From the NCBI GenBank assembly GCA_024644805.1, contig JAHEHC010000011.1, positions 1 to 32,044 on the forward strand: a DNA stretch of 32,044 nt, in the 5' to 3' direction. The translations under genes and the position numbers were made by a program. The DNA is from Flavobacterium sp. (GTDB lineage: Bacteria; Bacteroidota; Bacteroidia; Flavobacteriales; Flavobacteriaceae). This document shows, one piece after another, positions 16,671 through 24,213 of the stretch; position 1 is the first letter of the stretch; every line of letters starts with the position of its first letter. The notes under the pieces were generated by a model. That model made no database searches. It saw nothing but the letters and a program-made list of their open reading frames with translations, and had not been told where the DNA came from.

Positions 16671-16778
16671 ATTTTTATTGTCAGGACTAGCGTAGTTTAA
16701 TGTTGTCAGGTCGAGCGCAGTTTATTATTTTCAGGTCGAGCGCAGTTTATTATTGTCAGGTCGAGCGCAGTCGAGACC
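16671..16778. repeat. Four 25-bp tandem repeats ending in a flavobacterial extragenic element
   Basis: Four copies with exact 25-bp period at 16671, 16696, 16721 and 16746, each ending in GTCAGGTCGAGCGCAG or a close variant (the first is decayed: GTCAGGACTAGCGTAG). The last copy continues with TCGAGACC, giving on the other strand GGTCTCGACTGCGCTCGACC, an imperfect dyad of a kind widely scattered between genes in Flavobacteriaceae (from memory, not searched). It lies between the convergent lpdA and aroQ genes. Confidence 0.85.
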
Positions 16779-16842
16779 TTATCGTTTTTTGAATTTTAGA
16801 GCATCCTCTCTCCGCACTAGAAGAGCCAATTCGGTTTAACTT

Positions 16843-17256
16843 TTACAAGAAGCTTTGAAGAGCCAATTCATAACTCTGGAGTCCAAATCCAAGTATGATC
16901 CCATTTGCATTTGGGGAGATATAGGAGTGATGCCTGAATTCCTCTCTTGAAAACGTATTTGAAATATGCACTTCTATTACCGGGGTCGTCACGGCCTTCA
17001 CTGCATCACCAATTCCAACCGAGGTGTGGGTGTAAGCAGCAGCATTTAAAATGATCCCATCGAAAGAATAACCTACTTCCTGGATCTTATCGATGATCTC
17101 CCCTTCAATATTGGATTGAAAATGATGCATTTCAACTTCAGAATATTTTTCTTTTAACTGAGAAAAGAATTCATTAAAAGTCTTATCACCATAGATATCG
17201 GTTTCCCGTTTTCCAAGGAGATTGATGTTGGGTCCATTGATGATGATGAGCTTCAT
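16843..17256 (-). CDS. aroQ: Type II 3-dehydroquinate dehydratase
   Basis: Catalyses dehydration of 3-dehydroquinate in the shikimate pathway to aromatic amino acids; a dodecameric cytosolic enzyme. The start at 17256 gives MKLIIINGPNINLLGKRE, the standard opening, and a 137-residue protein of normal size; the longer track start adds 10 residues that the family lacks. Catalytic Tyr22 (IYGDKTF), R17, the N71-AAAYTHTS loop with H77, and VHISN with H97 plus REEFRHHS are all present. Its 3' end is partly copied just beyond the stop (see findings). It reads away from the terminator of the next beta-barrel gene. Confidence 0.95.
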   Translation of the reverse strand: MKLIIINGPNINLLGKRETDIYGDKTFNEFFSQLKEKYSEVEMHHFQSNIEGEIIDKIQEVGYSFDGIILNAAAYTHTSVGIGDAVKAVTTPVIEVHISNTFSREEFRHHSYISPNANGIILGFGLQSYELALQSFL

Positions 17257-17287
17257 AGGTATAAATGTATCAAATTTTAAGGGCATA

Positions 17288-17314
17288 AAAAAAGCGAAGA
17301 TACACTTCGCTTTA
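17288..17314 (-). terminator. Rho-independent terminator after the 17335-17850 gene
   Basis: On the minus strand AAAGCGAAG-TGTAT-CTTCGCTTT is a 9-bp perfect stem followed by further T residues, 21 nt past the stop codon. It separates the beta-barrel gene from aroQ. Confidence 0.85.
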
Positions 17315-17334
17315 TATTTCTTGTAATTATATCT

Positions 17335-17850
17335 TTATTTTCCGCCAATGCCAAATTCGACACCTAAAGTAATGATATCCCAGCTTCCTCCATCAATTGC
17401 TACACCCCTGAAAGCTGCTACAATATCGACATCTTCACTGGCGCTATACGACAATCTGGGAGCATAGTAAAAACCACCATCATTACCATCATTCAATCCG
17501 ATTGCGTAACCCAGATCTGCTCCAATATTAAAATTTGGCGCTACAACAAAACGTCCACCTGCTCCAATTGGAATAAAACTCACATCTGGATTGCCATCTT
17601 CTAATATTGTTCCTGGCAACGTTGCCCCGTCATCTCCAAATGAATGAGAGTAGCCTGAGATAGGTCCCACCTGAATACTTTCAGTGATCTCAAATAAATA
17701 TCCCAGATCTACTGCTAATGAGAATACGGAAAAGTCACCAGCATCACCTATTGGGAGACCTGCAGCAATTCCTATCTTAAATTCACCCTGTGCATTCATA
17801 ACAGATAAGCAGAACAATGCACAAAGTGTTAATAAGGTAAATTTTTTCAT
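17335..17850 (-). CDS. Small outer-membrane beta-barrel protein
   Basis: A 171-residue protein with signal peptide MKKFTLLTLCALFCLSVMNAQ, then alternating strands and glycine-rich turns (FKIGIAAGLPIGDAGDF, VDLGYLFEITESIQVGPISGYSHSF, FNIGADLGYAIGLNDGNDGGFYYAPRLSYSA), fitting an eight-stranded porin-like barrel of the OmpW/OprF-like size class. Its last strand, TLGVEFGIGGK, does not end in the aromatic residue often seen in barrels. It is a distant relative at best of the three neighbouring barrel genes. Function unknown; likely a structural or small-solute channel. Confidence 0.75.
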   Translation of the reverse strand: MKKFTLLTLCALFCLSVMNAQGEFKIGIAAGLPIGDAGDFSVFSLAVDLGYLFEITESIQVGPISGYSHSFGDDGATLPGTILEDGNPDVSFIPIGAGGRFVVAPNFNIGADLGYAIGLNDGNDGGFYYAPRLSYSASEDVDIVAAFRGVAIDGGSWDIITLGVEFGIGGK

Positions 17851-17874
17851 TGTTGTTCGGTTTTTGGTTATTGA

Positions 17875-17882
17875 TAAAAGTA
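17875..17882 (-). promoter_or_regulatory. Possible -7 box for the 17335-17850 gene
   Basis: TACTTTTA on the minus strand, one mismatch from TAnnTTTG, 25 nt before the ATG, the same placement as in neighbouring genes. Confidence 0.3.
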
Positions 17883-17936
17883 TAAAAAATATAGAGAATT
17901 CAATAGTGACAAATATATTTTCATTTCAAACTTGGG

Positions 17937-17964
17937 TAAAAAAAAAAGCGGAGATAAACTCCGC
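17937..17964 (-). terminator. Rho-independent terminator after the 17991-18533 gene
   Basis: On the minus strand GCGGAG-TTTAT-CTCCGC (GC-rich 6-bp stem) followed by a long T run, 27 nt past the stop codon. Confidence 0.85.
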
Positions 17965-17990
17965 CATTAAAAATCATTTTTTTTGACTTC

Positions 17991-18533
17991 TTAGTTTAGG
18001 TAGAAGTTAAATCCTATGTTAACTCCAAAAACGTTGAAGTCACCGTCACCTGCATCTTCATTCAAACCAAGACCGTAACGAAGTCCCGGTTCAATACTGA
18101 CATCATCTGACAAGAACCAAGCATAGGCTGCTTGAAATCCTAACCACAATGGAGACCTGTCATTTCCAGAAGCTCCACTTACATCAATACCAACAGGAAA
18201 TTGACCTACAACATAATACTTACCTCCAAATTTCCAGTTGAACATACCATCTACACCTTCGGCACCAGAATCTGAATAGCCAAGACCTCCTTTAAGAGCC
18301 AGATCGTCAAGGACAAAATATCCAACCTCTCCACCTACTCCCCAAGATGTGTTACCATCTACAGATCTAAGAAAAAATCCAGTATTGGAAGTTGATGATT
18401 CTCCAAAACCAGTGTTGATTTCAATGACCCAAGCACCCATAGATGTTGGATCTCCTCCACCGTCTTCATCTTGTGCAAAAGATGCCGTGAAAGCGAAAAC
18501 TGTGAATACAGCAAAAAATAGTACTTTTTTCAT
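17991..18533 (-). CDS. Outer-membrane beta-barrel protein, OmpW/OmpA-barrel-like
   Basis: A 180-residue protein with signal peptide MKKVLFFAVFTVFAFTASFAQ and an acidic linker (DEDGGGDPTSMG). The rest is amphipathic beta strands with aromatic girdle residues (WVIEINTGFG, VGYFVLDDLALKGGLGYSD, KYYVVGQFPVGIDVSG, SPLWLGFQAAYAWFLSDDVSIEPGLRYGLGL) ending FGVNIGFNFYLN. This is an outer-membrane protein beta-barrel domain pattern of about eight strands. It is related in plan to its neighbours and has its own terminator and -7 box, so it is a single-gene unit. Function unknown. Confidence 0.78.
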   Translation of the reverse strand: MKKVLFFAVFTVFAFTASFAQDEDGGGDPTSMGAWVIEINTGFGESSTSNTGFFLRSVDGNTSWGVGGEVGYFVLDDLALKGGLGYSDSGAEGVDGMFNWKFGGKYYVVGQFPVGIDVSGASGNDRSPLWLGFQAAYAWFLSDDVSIEPGLRYGLGLNEDAGDGDFNVFGVNIGFNFYLN

Positions 18534-18540
18534 AATATAA

Positions 18541-18857
18541 ATGTTTAGTTATTACGCTCAAAAGTAACAAAATTTATCAGTTACGAAGTAGGTCAAATGC
18601 CGTATTTTAATAAAAATCGCACAACTTTTAACATTTAATCCTAATATTTAAGCAGTTAATCTATGAAAACAAATAATCTTTAAAACATTGAATTTACAGT
18701 GTTCCTGAGGGATTTTGAGTGCGTGTAAAATAAATCGAGAAAATTAAACAGCTAATTCTACACGAAAAAGACAATTTCCTCATTTTATGATAAATATTTA
18801 TTCTTTTTTGTAAGTATTTTCTGATTGAAGGTCAATTCATCATCTATTAATGTACTA
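18541..18857. other. Gene-free, AT-rich spacer between two beta-barrel genes
   Basis: About 320 bp upstream of the 17991-18533 gene and beyond the 3' end of the PorT-like gene. Apart from the -7 box at 18559-18566 I see only AT-rich sequence with short in-frame stops on both strands. There is no convincing small ORF, RNA hairpin or repeat. The 82-codon plus-strand ORF starting at 18825 crosses a terminator and runs antisense to a gene, so it is not counted. Confidence 0.5.
18559..18566 (-). promoter_or_regulatory. Probable -7 box for the 17991-18533 gene
   Basis: TACTTTTG on the minus strand is an exact TAnnTTTG match, 26 nt before the ATG. I could not find a good -33 box at 19-20 nt. Confidence 0.4.
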
Positions 18858-18884
18858 AAAAAACCGTCTAAAAGACGGTTTTTT
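18858..18884 (-). terminator. Rho-independent terminator after the 18907-19440 gene
   Basis: AACCGTCT-TTT-AGACGGTT on the minus strand, a 12-bp stem including A/T flanks with T tail, 22 nt past the stop codon. Confidence 0.85.
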
Positions 18885-18906
18885 AACTCATATAGGTCTT
18901 TTATAA

Positions 18907-19440
18907 TTATAAGAATGAGTAGCCTAAAGATAATGAGACCACCGAGTTCTTACCATCAACCCCATCGAATATATCGGTCAGACCAAAATTATAACGAGCA
19001 TCTGCTCGTATGCCTAAAGGAAAGTCATATCCCAAACCAATTACCCCGGTTAGATCAAACGATTCTGCTTTAGCAATATTTCCAAAGACTTCTCCAATAT
19101 TATCATCTACTATAAATCCAAATTGTGGTCCGGCTTGAATATTAAGTCCTTTAACAACAAAGTATTTGATAACTACAGGAACATTCACATAATTCAGGTC
19201 AATTTTCTCGGGATCAAAATCCGCTCCTTGTTGAGAATAGAGAAGATCTCCTTGAATTCCAACCTTGTCACTAAATTTAATTCCAGCGAATACACCGACT
19301 AAGAAGCCTGTTTTATTAGAAACTTCAGAGGCATCTTTAATGCTTGAAAAATTAGCTCCAGCTTTAATTCCAAAATCCAATCCCTGTGCAAAAGAAGAGA
19401 TTGAAATAAATGCAAATGCGATAATCAGTATTTTTTTCAT
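18907..19440 (-). CDS. PorT-family outer-membrane beta-barrel protein (copy A)
   Basis: A 177-residue protein; signal peptide MKKILIIAFAFISISSFAQ, then LDFGIKAGANFSSIKDASEVSNKTGFLVGVFAGIKFSDKVGIQGDLLYSQQGAD, the entry typical of the porin/PorT family of outer-membrane proteins (strand, NFS loop, GF.xGxFA strand). It ends GYSFL, with a terminal aromatic-hydrophobic strand. The family is named after a T9SS factor, but many small paralogues like this have no proven role in secretion. It is a close paralogue of the next gene, 92 bp upstream, differing by a four-residue insert and scattered substitutions. Confidence 0.82.
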   Translation of the reverse strand: MKKILIIAFAFISISSFAQGLDFGIKAGANFSSIKDASEVSNKTGFLVGVFAGIKFSDKVGIQGDLLYSQQGADFDPEKIDLNYVNVPVVIKYFVVKGLNIQAGPQFGFIVDDNIGEVFGNIAKAESFDLTGVIGLGYDFPLGIRADARYNFGLTDIFDGVDGKNSVVSLSLGYSFL

Positions 19441-19465
19441 GTGTTTGGTTTTAATTATTATCCTG

Positions 19466-19473
19466 CGAATTTA
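19466..19473 (-). promoter_or_regulatory. Possible -7 box for PorT-like copy A
   Basis: TAAATTCG on the minus strand, one mismatch from TAnnTTTG, 26 nt before the ATG; copy B has TAAATTTG at exactly the same distance. Confidence 0.35.
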
Positions 19474-19532
19474 TGATAATTAGGAACTATTCATTAATAT
19501 AATTTTAATTAAATGATCGAAAAAAATCTCTT

Positions 19533-20078
19533 TTATAAAAATGAGTATCCGATAGAGAAAGAAGCAACAGAATTCTTACCATCATCTCCATCAATTATTT
19601 CAGTAAATCCTAAATTATAACGAGCTTCAATTTTTATTCTAGTCAGAAGGTCATAGCCAATTCCTACAACTCCGGTAAGATCAAATTTCTCAGCTTCAAC
19701 TATATCTCCATACACATCTTCAAAATTGTCATTCATTAAAAAACCGAATTGAGGTCCTGCTTGAATATTCAATCCTCTGATAAAATAGTATTTAAATAGA
19801 ACAGGAATATTGATATAGTTCAACTCGATCTTTTCAGGATCGAAGTCGGCTCCCTGCATAGAATAAAGCAGATCGGCTTGAATTCCAATAAAATCATTAA
19901 ATTTTACTCCGGCAAAAAAACCAACCTGAAACCCTGTCCTATTTGAGAGCTCAGTTGCATCAGTAATACTTGAAAAATTAGCACCTACTTTAATTCCAAT
20001 ACTACAATTACATTCCTTTGATTGGGAAAAGGACGATATGCTTAAAAACACAATAGCAATAAAAATAATTTTTTTCAT
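19533..20078 (-). CDS. PorT-family outer-membrane beta-barrel protein (copy B)
   Basis: A 181-residue tandem paralogue of copy A. Signal peptide MKKIIFIAIVFLSISSFSQ; then SKECNCSIGIKVGANFSS, where the KECNCS stretch puts two cysteines (absent from copy A) at the mature N-terminus that could form a disulfide. Long identical runs with copy A (QGADFDPEKI, GLNIQAGPQFGF, DGKNSV) and about two-thirds identity overall by eye show a fairly recent duplication. It has its own -7 box; the T-rich sequence after its stop shows no clear hairpin, so readthrough into copy A is possible. Confidence 0.82.
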   Translation of the reverse strand: MKKIIFIAIVFLSISSFSQSKECNCSIGIKVGANFSSITDATELSNRTGFQVGFFAGVKFNDFIGIQADLLYSMQGADFDPEKIELNYINIPVLFKYYFIRGLNIQAGPQFGFLMNDNFEDVYGDIVEAEKFDLTGVVGIGYDLLTRIKIEARYNLGFTEIIDGDDGKNSVASFSIGYSFL

Positions 20079-20103
20079 AGCAACGTATTTAGTTATTTAA
20101 CCT

Positions 20104-20111
20104 CAAATTTA
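20104..20111 (-). promoter_or_regulatory. Probable -7 box for PorT-like copy B
   Basis: TAAATTTG on the minus strand, an exact match to TAnnTTTG, 26 nt before the ATG. No clear -33 box at the expected distance. Confidence 0.4.
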
Positions 20112-20184
20112 CATTAAAACGCAATGATTCGATCTTTATTTCGGGTATTATTGAATATTGACATTTATTGATTAATATAGTGGT

Positions 20185-21081
20185 ATGAAATGGAATCAAA
20201 CCATTAAACATTATCAGAACTACTTGAGGATCGAACGAGGCCTTTCTGAGAATTCCATCTCTAATTATTCATTCGACATCAAAAAGCTGGTTCGATGGTT
20301 GGAAGAAAATGAAATTGTAGTTTCTCCTATAAATATGGGCGAGGATATTGCTCAAAAATTCATTTATGATATTGCCAAAGAGGTCAACCCAAGAACCCAG
20401 AGCAGGATCATATCAGGAATAAAAGGATTTTTTAATTACCTGATCTTTGAAGATTATCGATCCACCAATCCTTTGGAATTGATTGAAAGCCCTAAGATCG
20501 GCAGAAAGCTACCCGACACATTATCGTTAGAGGAAATCGATCAACTCATCAAATCGATCGACCTTAGTACTCCTCAGGGTGAACGTAACAGAGCGATCAT
20601 CGAAACATTATATGGCTGCGGTTTGCGGGTTTCAGAATTGATCGATCTGAGGATATCCGACCTATTCTTTGATGAAGGTTTTATAAAAGTGACCGGGAAA
20701 GGCAACAAGCAACGATTTGTGCCTATTGGAGGTGCTACAATTAAATATATAGAGATCTATAGGAACCAAATTCGAATCCATCAAGAAATACAACCGGAAT
20801 TCAAGGATACTTTGTTTCTAAATAGACGTGGCGCTTCACTCACCAGAGCGATGATCTTTCACGTTGTAAAACAACTAAAGGAGAAAGCCGGTATCAGGAA
20901 GAAGATAAGTCCGCATACTTTCCGTCACTCATTTGCAACTCACCTGTTGGAAAATGGGGCCGATCTCAGAGCCATTCAACAAATGCTGGGTCATGAAAGT
21001 ATTACCACCACCGAGATCTATACTCATATAGATAAAAGTCATCTGTCTCAAATTATTAATAAATATCATCCAAGGAGATAA
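20185..21081 (+). CDS. xerD: Tyrosine recombinase XerD
   Basis: A 298-residue tyrosine recombinase with the XerC/XerD two-domain plan: an N-terminal SAM-like core-binding domain (WNQTIKHYQNYLRIERGLSENSISNYSFDIKKLVRWL) and a catalytic domain from about residue 110. All active-site residues are present: R148 (GCGLRVSELIDL), K172 (TGKGNKQRFVP), H244 and R247 (PHTFRHSFATHLL), H270 (MLGHESITTTEIY) and the nucleophile Y279. It resolves chromosome dimers at dif together with its partner. No mobile-element genes or repeats surround it, so it is the housekeeping form rather than an integrase. Confidence 0.92.
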   Translation: MKWNQTIKHYQNYLRIERGLSENSISNYSFDIKKLVRWLEENEIVVSPINMGEDIAQKFIYDIAKEVNPRTQSRIISGIKGFFNYLIFEDYRSTNPLELIESPKIGRKLPDTLSLEEIDQLIKSIDLSTPQGERNRAIIETLYGCGLRVSELIDLRISDLFFDEGFIKVTGKGNKQRFVPIGGATIKYIEIYRNQIRIHQEIQPEFKDTLFLNRRGASLTRAMIFHVVKQLKEKAGIRKKISPHTFRHSFATHLLENGADLRAIQQMLGHESITTTEIYTHIDKSHLSQIINKYHPRR

Positions 21082-21118
21082 AAAATATTTTGTAATTTAA
21101 TTGGTCAAATAATTTGCT

Positions 21119-22066
21119 ATGAGAACCATACAATTCACCAATAAAGACACGATACAGTGCGTCGGTCTGGGAACTTGGAAAGCGACAGGAAACGAGGTTA
21201 AAAAAGCGATCAAAAAAGCGGTCAAAGCAGGAATAAGACATATAGATACTGCAGCTATATATGGAAACGAAGCTGAAATTGGAGAGGTTCTTGCCGAATT
21301 GTTCATGAAAGGTGATTTTAAAAGAGAAGACCTCTTTATCACCTCCAAATTATGGAATGATGCTCATCATGAGGCCTCAGTGATCCCGGCCTTAAAAGAA
21401 TCTTTGGAGAAACTTCAATTGAAATATCTGGATCTGTATTTGATTCATTGGCCTGTTGCTATTAAACAGGGAGTGCCATTTCCAAGTGATCCTTCAGATT
21501 ATATCCCTCTAGATCAACTTCCGATAATGGAGACCTGGAAACAAATGGAGAGCGCTAAGGAAATGGGATTGGCGCGTCATATTGGAGTATCTAACTTCAG
21601 CAAGAAGAAACTGATGGATCTGGTATCCAAAGCCAGGATAAAACCTGAAATGAACCAAATTGAATTGCATCCATTATTGCAGCAAAATGAATTACTGAAC
21701 TACTGCCACAGCGAGAACATTTTGGTCACGGCTTATTCCCCTTTGGGCTCAAGAGATCGCAATCCTACCATGAAAGCAGCTGATGAACCGGATCTCTTTG
21801 AAATTGAGGTTATCAAGGATATTGCTTTAAAACATCATTGTACCCCGGCACAGGTATTACTCGCCTGGCATTGTGAAAGAAAAACAACTGTTATTCCTAA
21901 ATCGACCAGTAAGAAGAATATCATATTAAATTTCATTGCCGGATCAATTTCTCTGGATCAAGACGACATGAGGCAGATTGCCGATCTGGACAGGCACTAT
22001 CGATTCATCAATGGAAAATTCTTTGAAATGCCTGAAAGAGGATATACCAATATCTTTGATGATTGA
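21119..22066 (+). CDS. Aldo/keto reductase
   Basis: A 315-residue NADPH-dependent (alpha/beta)8 reductase of the aldo/keto reductase superfamily. The catalytic tetrad is visible: D43 (HIDTAAIYGNE), Y48, K77 (FITSKLWND) and H110 (LYLIHWP), as is the cofactor-binding C-terminal VIPKSTSKKNI. The residues match the AKR1/AKR3-like group (ARHIGVSNFSKKKL) that reduces aldehydes and sugars to alcohols. The exact substrate cannot be read from the sequence. It begins 37 bp after xerD on the same strand and may be cotranscribed, but the pair has no functional link that I can name. Confidence 0.93.
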   Translation: MRTIQFTNKDTIQCVGLGTWKATGNEVKKAIKKAVKAGIRHIDTAAIYGNEAEIGEVLAELFMKGDFKREDLFITSKLWNDAHHEASVIPALKESLEKLQLKYLDLYLIHWPVAIKQGVPFPSDPSDYIPLDQLPIMETWKQMESAKEMGLARHIGVSNFSKKKLMDLVSKARIKPEMNQIELHPLLQQNELLNYCHSENILVTAYSPLGSRDRNPTMKAADEPDLFEIEVIKDIALKHHCTPAQVLLAWHCERKTTVIPKSTSKKNIILNFIAGSISLDQDDMRQIADLDRHYRFINGKFFEMPERGYTNIFDD

Positions 22067-22090
22067 TACCATCCAGAAAAGTTTAAAAAA

Positions 22091-22130
22091 CTACCCAACT
22101 ACAAAACTAACAGACTACCAAACTACCAAA
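22091..22130. repeat. Degenerate 8-bp tandem repeat (CTACCAAA)
   Basis: Five consecutive 8-nt units: ctacccaa, ctacaaaa, ctaacaga, ctaccaaa, ctaccaaa. The tract is almost free of G on the plus strand. It fills most of the 71-bp gap between the convergent aldo/keto reductase and rny genes. Confidence 0.6.
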
Positions 22131-22137
22131 CTCAAAT

Positions 22138-23703
22138 CTACTTAGCAATATTTACTGCTCTGGTCTCTCTTATCACTGTAACTTTCACTTGACCCGGATA
22201 GGTCATATCGGTTTGGATCTTATTGGAGATACTGAATGAAAGTTCGGCTGCTTTTTCATCACTTACCTTGTCACTCTCTACCATGACTCTAAGTTCCCGT
22301 CCTGCCTGTATAGCAAAGGCCTTATTGACTCCTTTGAATCCGAAAGCCACATCTTCCAGATCCTTCAAACGTTGTATGTAAGAATCCAGTACCTGCCTCC
22401 TTGCACCAGGTCTTGCTCCACTTATCGCGTCACAAACCTGTACGATCGGTGATAATAATGTGTTCATTTCGATCTCATCATGATGGGCGCCTATCGCATT
22501 ACAGACATCCGGTTTCTCACCGTGTTTTTCAGCCCATTGCATACCCAGAATTGCGTGAGGAAGCTCTGTTTCGGTATCCGGCACTTTACCAATGTCATGC
22601 AAAAGGCCAGCTCTTTTGGCCAGTTTGGGGTTCAATCCCAATTCGGCTGCCATCACACCACATAGTTTTGCTACCTCTCTGGAATGCTGTAATAGATTTT
22701 GTCCATAAGAAGATCTGAATTTCATCCTTCCCACAGCTGTGATCAGTTGAGGATGCAGTCCATGAATTCCAAGATCGATCACGGTTCTTTTTCCAACCTC
22801 TTTGATCTCTTCCTCGATCTGCTTTTCGGTCTTTTTAACGATCTCTTCAATTCGAGCCGGGTGAATGCGTCCATCGGTCACTAATTTGTGAAGTGACAAT
22901 CTGGCGATCTCTCGTCTCACTGAATCAAAACAGGAAAGAATGATGGCTTCCGGCGTGTCATCAACAATGATCTCTACACCAGTTGCTGCTTCAAGAGCAC
23001 GAATATTCCTTCCTTCTCTACCTATGATCCTACCCTTCACATCATCACTTTCTAAGTTGAACACCGACACACAGTTCTCGATGGCCTCTTCGGTACCGAT
23101 TCTCTGAATGGTATTAATGACCACTTTCTTAGCTTCCTGTTGTGCAGTCAGCTTTGCCTCTTCCATAGAATTCTGAATATAGGCCATGGCATCGGTCTTC
23201 GCTTCATCTTTAATGCTTTCCAGGAGTTGCGATTTTGCTTCTTCCTCGGAGAGGCTTGAAATCACTTCCAATTGCTCTACCTGTCTTCTATGCAATTTAT
23301 CGACTTCGGTCTGCCTCTTTTTCAGATATTTTACACGGTCGTCGTAATCTTTTTTCTTTTCTTCGATCTCATCATTTAGTTTTTTCGACTTAGATAATTC
23401 ATTGGAGATCTGAGATTCTTTATCCCTAATTCTTTTTTCTGCATCGGAGATCTTCTTATCGCGTTGCAAGATCACTTTTTCGTGCTCTGCTTTTAATTCT
23501 ATGAATTTCTCCTTGGCTTGAAGGATCTTATCTTTTTTAAGGGTTTCAGCCTCTTTGGCAGCTTCCTTAGTAATAGATGCTGCTCTTTTCCTGGCCGATT
23601 TTATCATAAGTGAGGAATTGTTCCTCTCTATGATCTTGGCAATAATGAAACCGATGATGATCCCAACTATTGCAGCTATTGTTATTGTTACTATGTTATC
23701 CAT
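22138..23703 (-). CDS. rny: Ribonuclease Y
   Basis: Endoribonuclease that starts mRNA decay, anchored to the inner membrane. The 521-residue protein has an N-terminal membrane helix ([21 protein letters not shown]), a long coiled coil to about residue 200 ([27 protein letters not shown]), a KH RNA-binding domain ([37 protein letters not shown]) and an HD phosphohydrolase domain with the metal site [18 protein letters not shown]. All are intact and the length is normal for the family. It lies downstream of zapA and a 6S-like RNA on the same strand. Confidence 0.97.
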   Translation of the reverse strand: MDNIVTITIAAIVGIIIGFIIAKIIERNNSSLMIKSARKRAASITKEAAKEAETLKKDKILQAKEKFIELKAEHEKVILQRDKKISDAEKRIRDKESQISNELSKSKKLNDEIEEKKKDYDDRVKYLKKRQTEVDKLHRRQVEQLEVISSLSEEEAKSQLLESIKDEAKTDAMAYIQNSMEEAKLTAQQEAKKVVINTIQRIGTEEAIENCVSVFNLESDDVKGRIIGREGRNIRALEAATGVEIIVDDTPEAIILSCFDSVRREIARLSLHKLVTDGRIHPARIEEIVKKTEKQIEEEIKEVGKRTVIDLGIHGLHPQLITAVGRMKFRSSYGQNLLQHSREVAKLCGVMAAELGLNPKLAKRAGLLHDIGKVPDTETELPHAILGMQWAEKHGEKPDVCNAIGAHHDEIEMNTLLSPIVQVCDAISGARPGARRQVLDSYIQRLKDLEDVAFGFKGVNKAFAIQAGRELRVMVESDKVSDEKAAELSFSISNKIQTDMTYPGQVKVTVIRETRAVNIAK

Positions 23704-23721
23704 AAGTTAAATTTATTATAT

Positions 23722-23888
23722 AAAAAAAGCCTACATTAATAAAGGGATTTGTATAAACTCCTTAAAAACAAGTTTAGGGCTAACAAGCTGATCAAGTATC
23801 CGTTCAAGACGGCTCGCTTTTACAACTTTAACTCACCCTTTTTAAAGAATTCGTGTTGAGTTTACCAAAAAATAGTATTAATGTAGGC
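23722..23888 (-). ncRNA. ssrS: 6S-like RNA (SsrS) between zapA and rny
   Basis: On the minus strand GCCTACATTAATA (23876-23888) pairs perfectly with TATTAATGTAGGC (23729-23741), a 13-bp stem closing about 160 nt and ending straight into seven T residues, so the molecule has its own terminator-like end. Inside, GTAAACTC pairs with GAGTTTAT, CTTTAAAAA with TTTTTAAG (one bulge), and CCGT-CTTGA-ACGG forms a small hairpin, giving a long rod with unpaired internal regions, as in 6S RNA, which binds RNA polymerase holoenzyme. Its place beside zapA also matches the ssrS neighbourhood in many bacteria. I did not run a covariance search. No good promoter box was seen upstream, so it may be processed from the zapA transcript. 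Confidence 0.72.
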
Positions 23889-23913
23889 AGAAACCTTTGT
23901 ATTTTAAAGAACG

Positions 23914-24204
23914 TTAAGATAATTGCTCTTGCAACAATTGATTCATAGCCTTAAGCTTTTCTTCAATATGTTGCTTATCTTCTATCGTATCAATTTTACG
24001 CTGTTCAACCTGTGTTGCAAATTGCAATGCACACATGGCCAAAACATCTTGTTTATCCCTTACGGCATAACTTTTTTCAAACCGTTTGATCATTTCATCT
24101 ATCTTCTTAGACGCCTTCCTCAATCCCTCTTCCTGTTCCGGACTTATTGTTAGTGGATAGACTCTGTCTGCAATTGATAGTTTTATTTTCAGATGGTTTG
24201 CCAT
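23914..24204 (-). CDS. zapA: Cell division protein ZapA
   Basis: ZapA binds FtsZ and stabilises the division ring. The 96-residue protein starts MANHLKIKLSIADRVYPLTISPEQEEGLRKASKKIDEMIKRFE, the ZapA N-terminal fold (I.I.ipL.v...eE..LR.AA..Id), and continues in a coiled coil (ALQFATQVEQRKIDTIEDKQHIEEKLKAMNQLLQEQL). It is shorter than E. coli ZapA but of normal length for Bacteroidota. It lies 9 bp downstream of a coiled-coil gene and upstream of the 6S-like RNA and rny. Confidence 0.93.
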   Translation of the reverse strand: MANHLKIKLSIADRVYPLTISPEQEEGLRKASKKIDEMIKRFEKSYAVRDKQDVLAMCALQFATQVEQRKIDTIEDKQHIEEKLKAMNQLLQEQLS

Positions 24205-24213
24205 TATTTAAAT

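Noticed and set aside
16671-16778. CRISPR array
   Set aside because: The repeats are contiguous 25-bp units without unique spacers and no cas gene is nearby.
18825-19073. Plus-strand ORF of 82 codons
   Set aside because: It crosses the terminator hairpin and runs antisense into the PorT-like gene.
20185-21081. Integrase of a mobile island
   Set aside because: The protein has the standard Xer layout, and there are no attachment repeats, tRNA, or cargo genes of foreign base composition around it.
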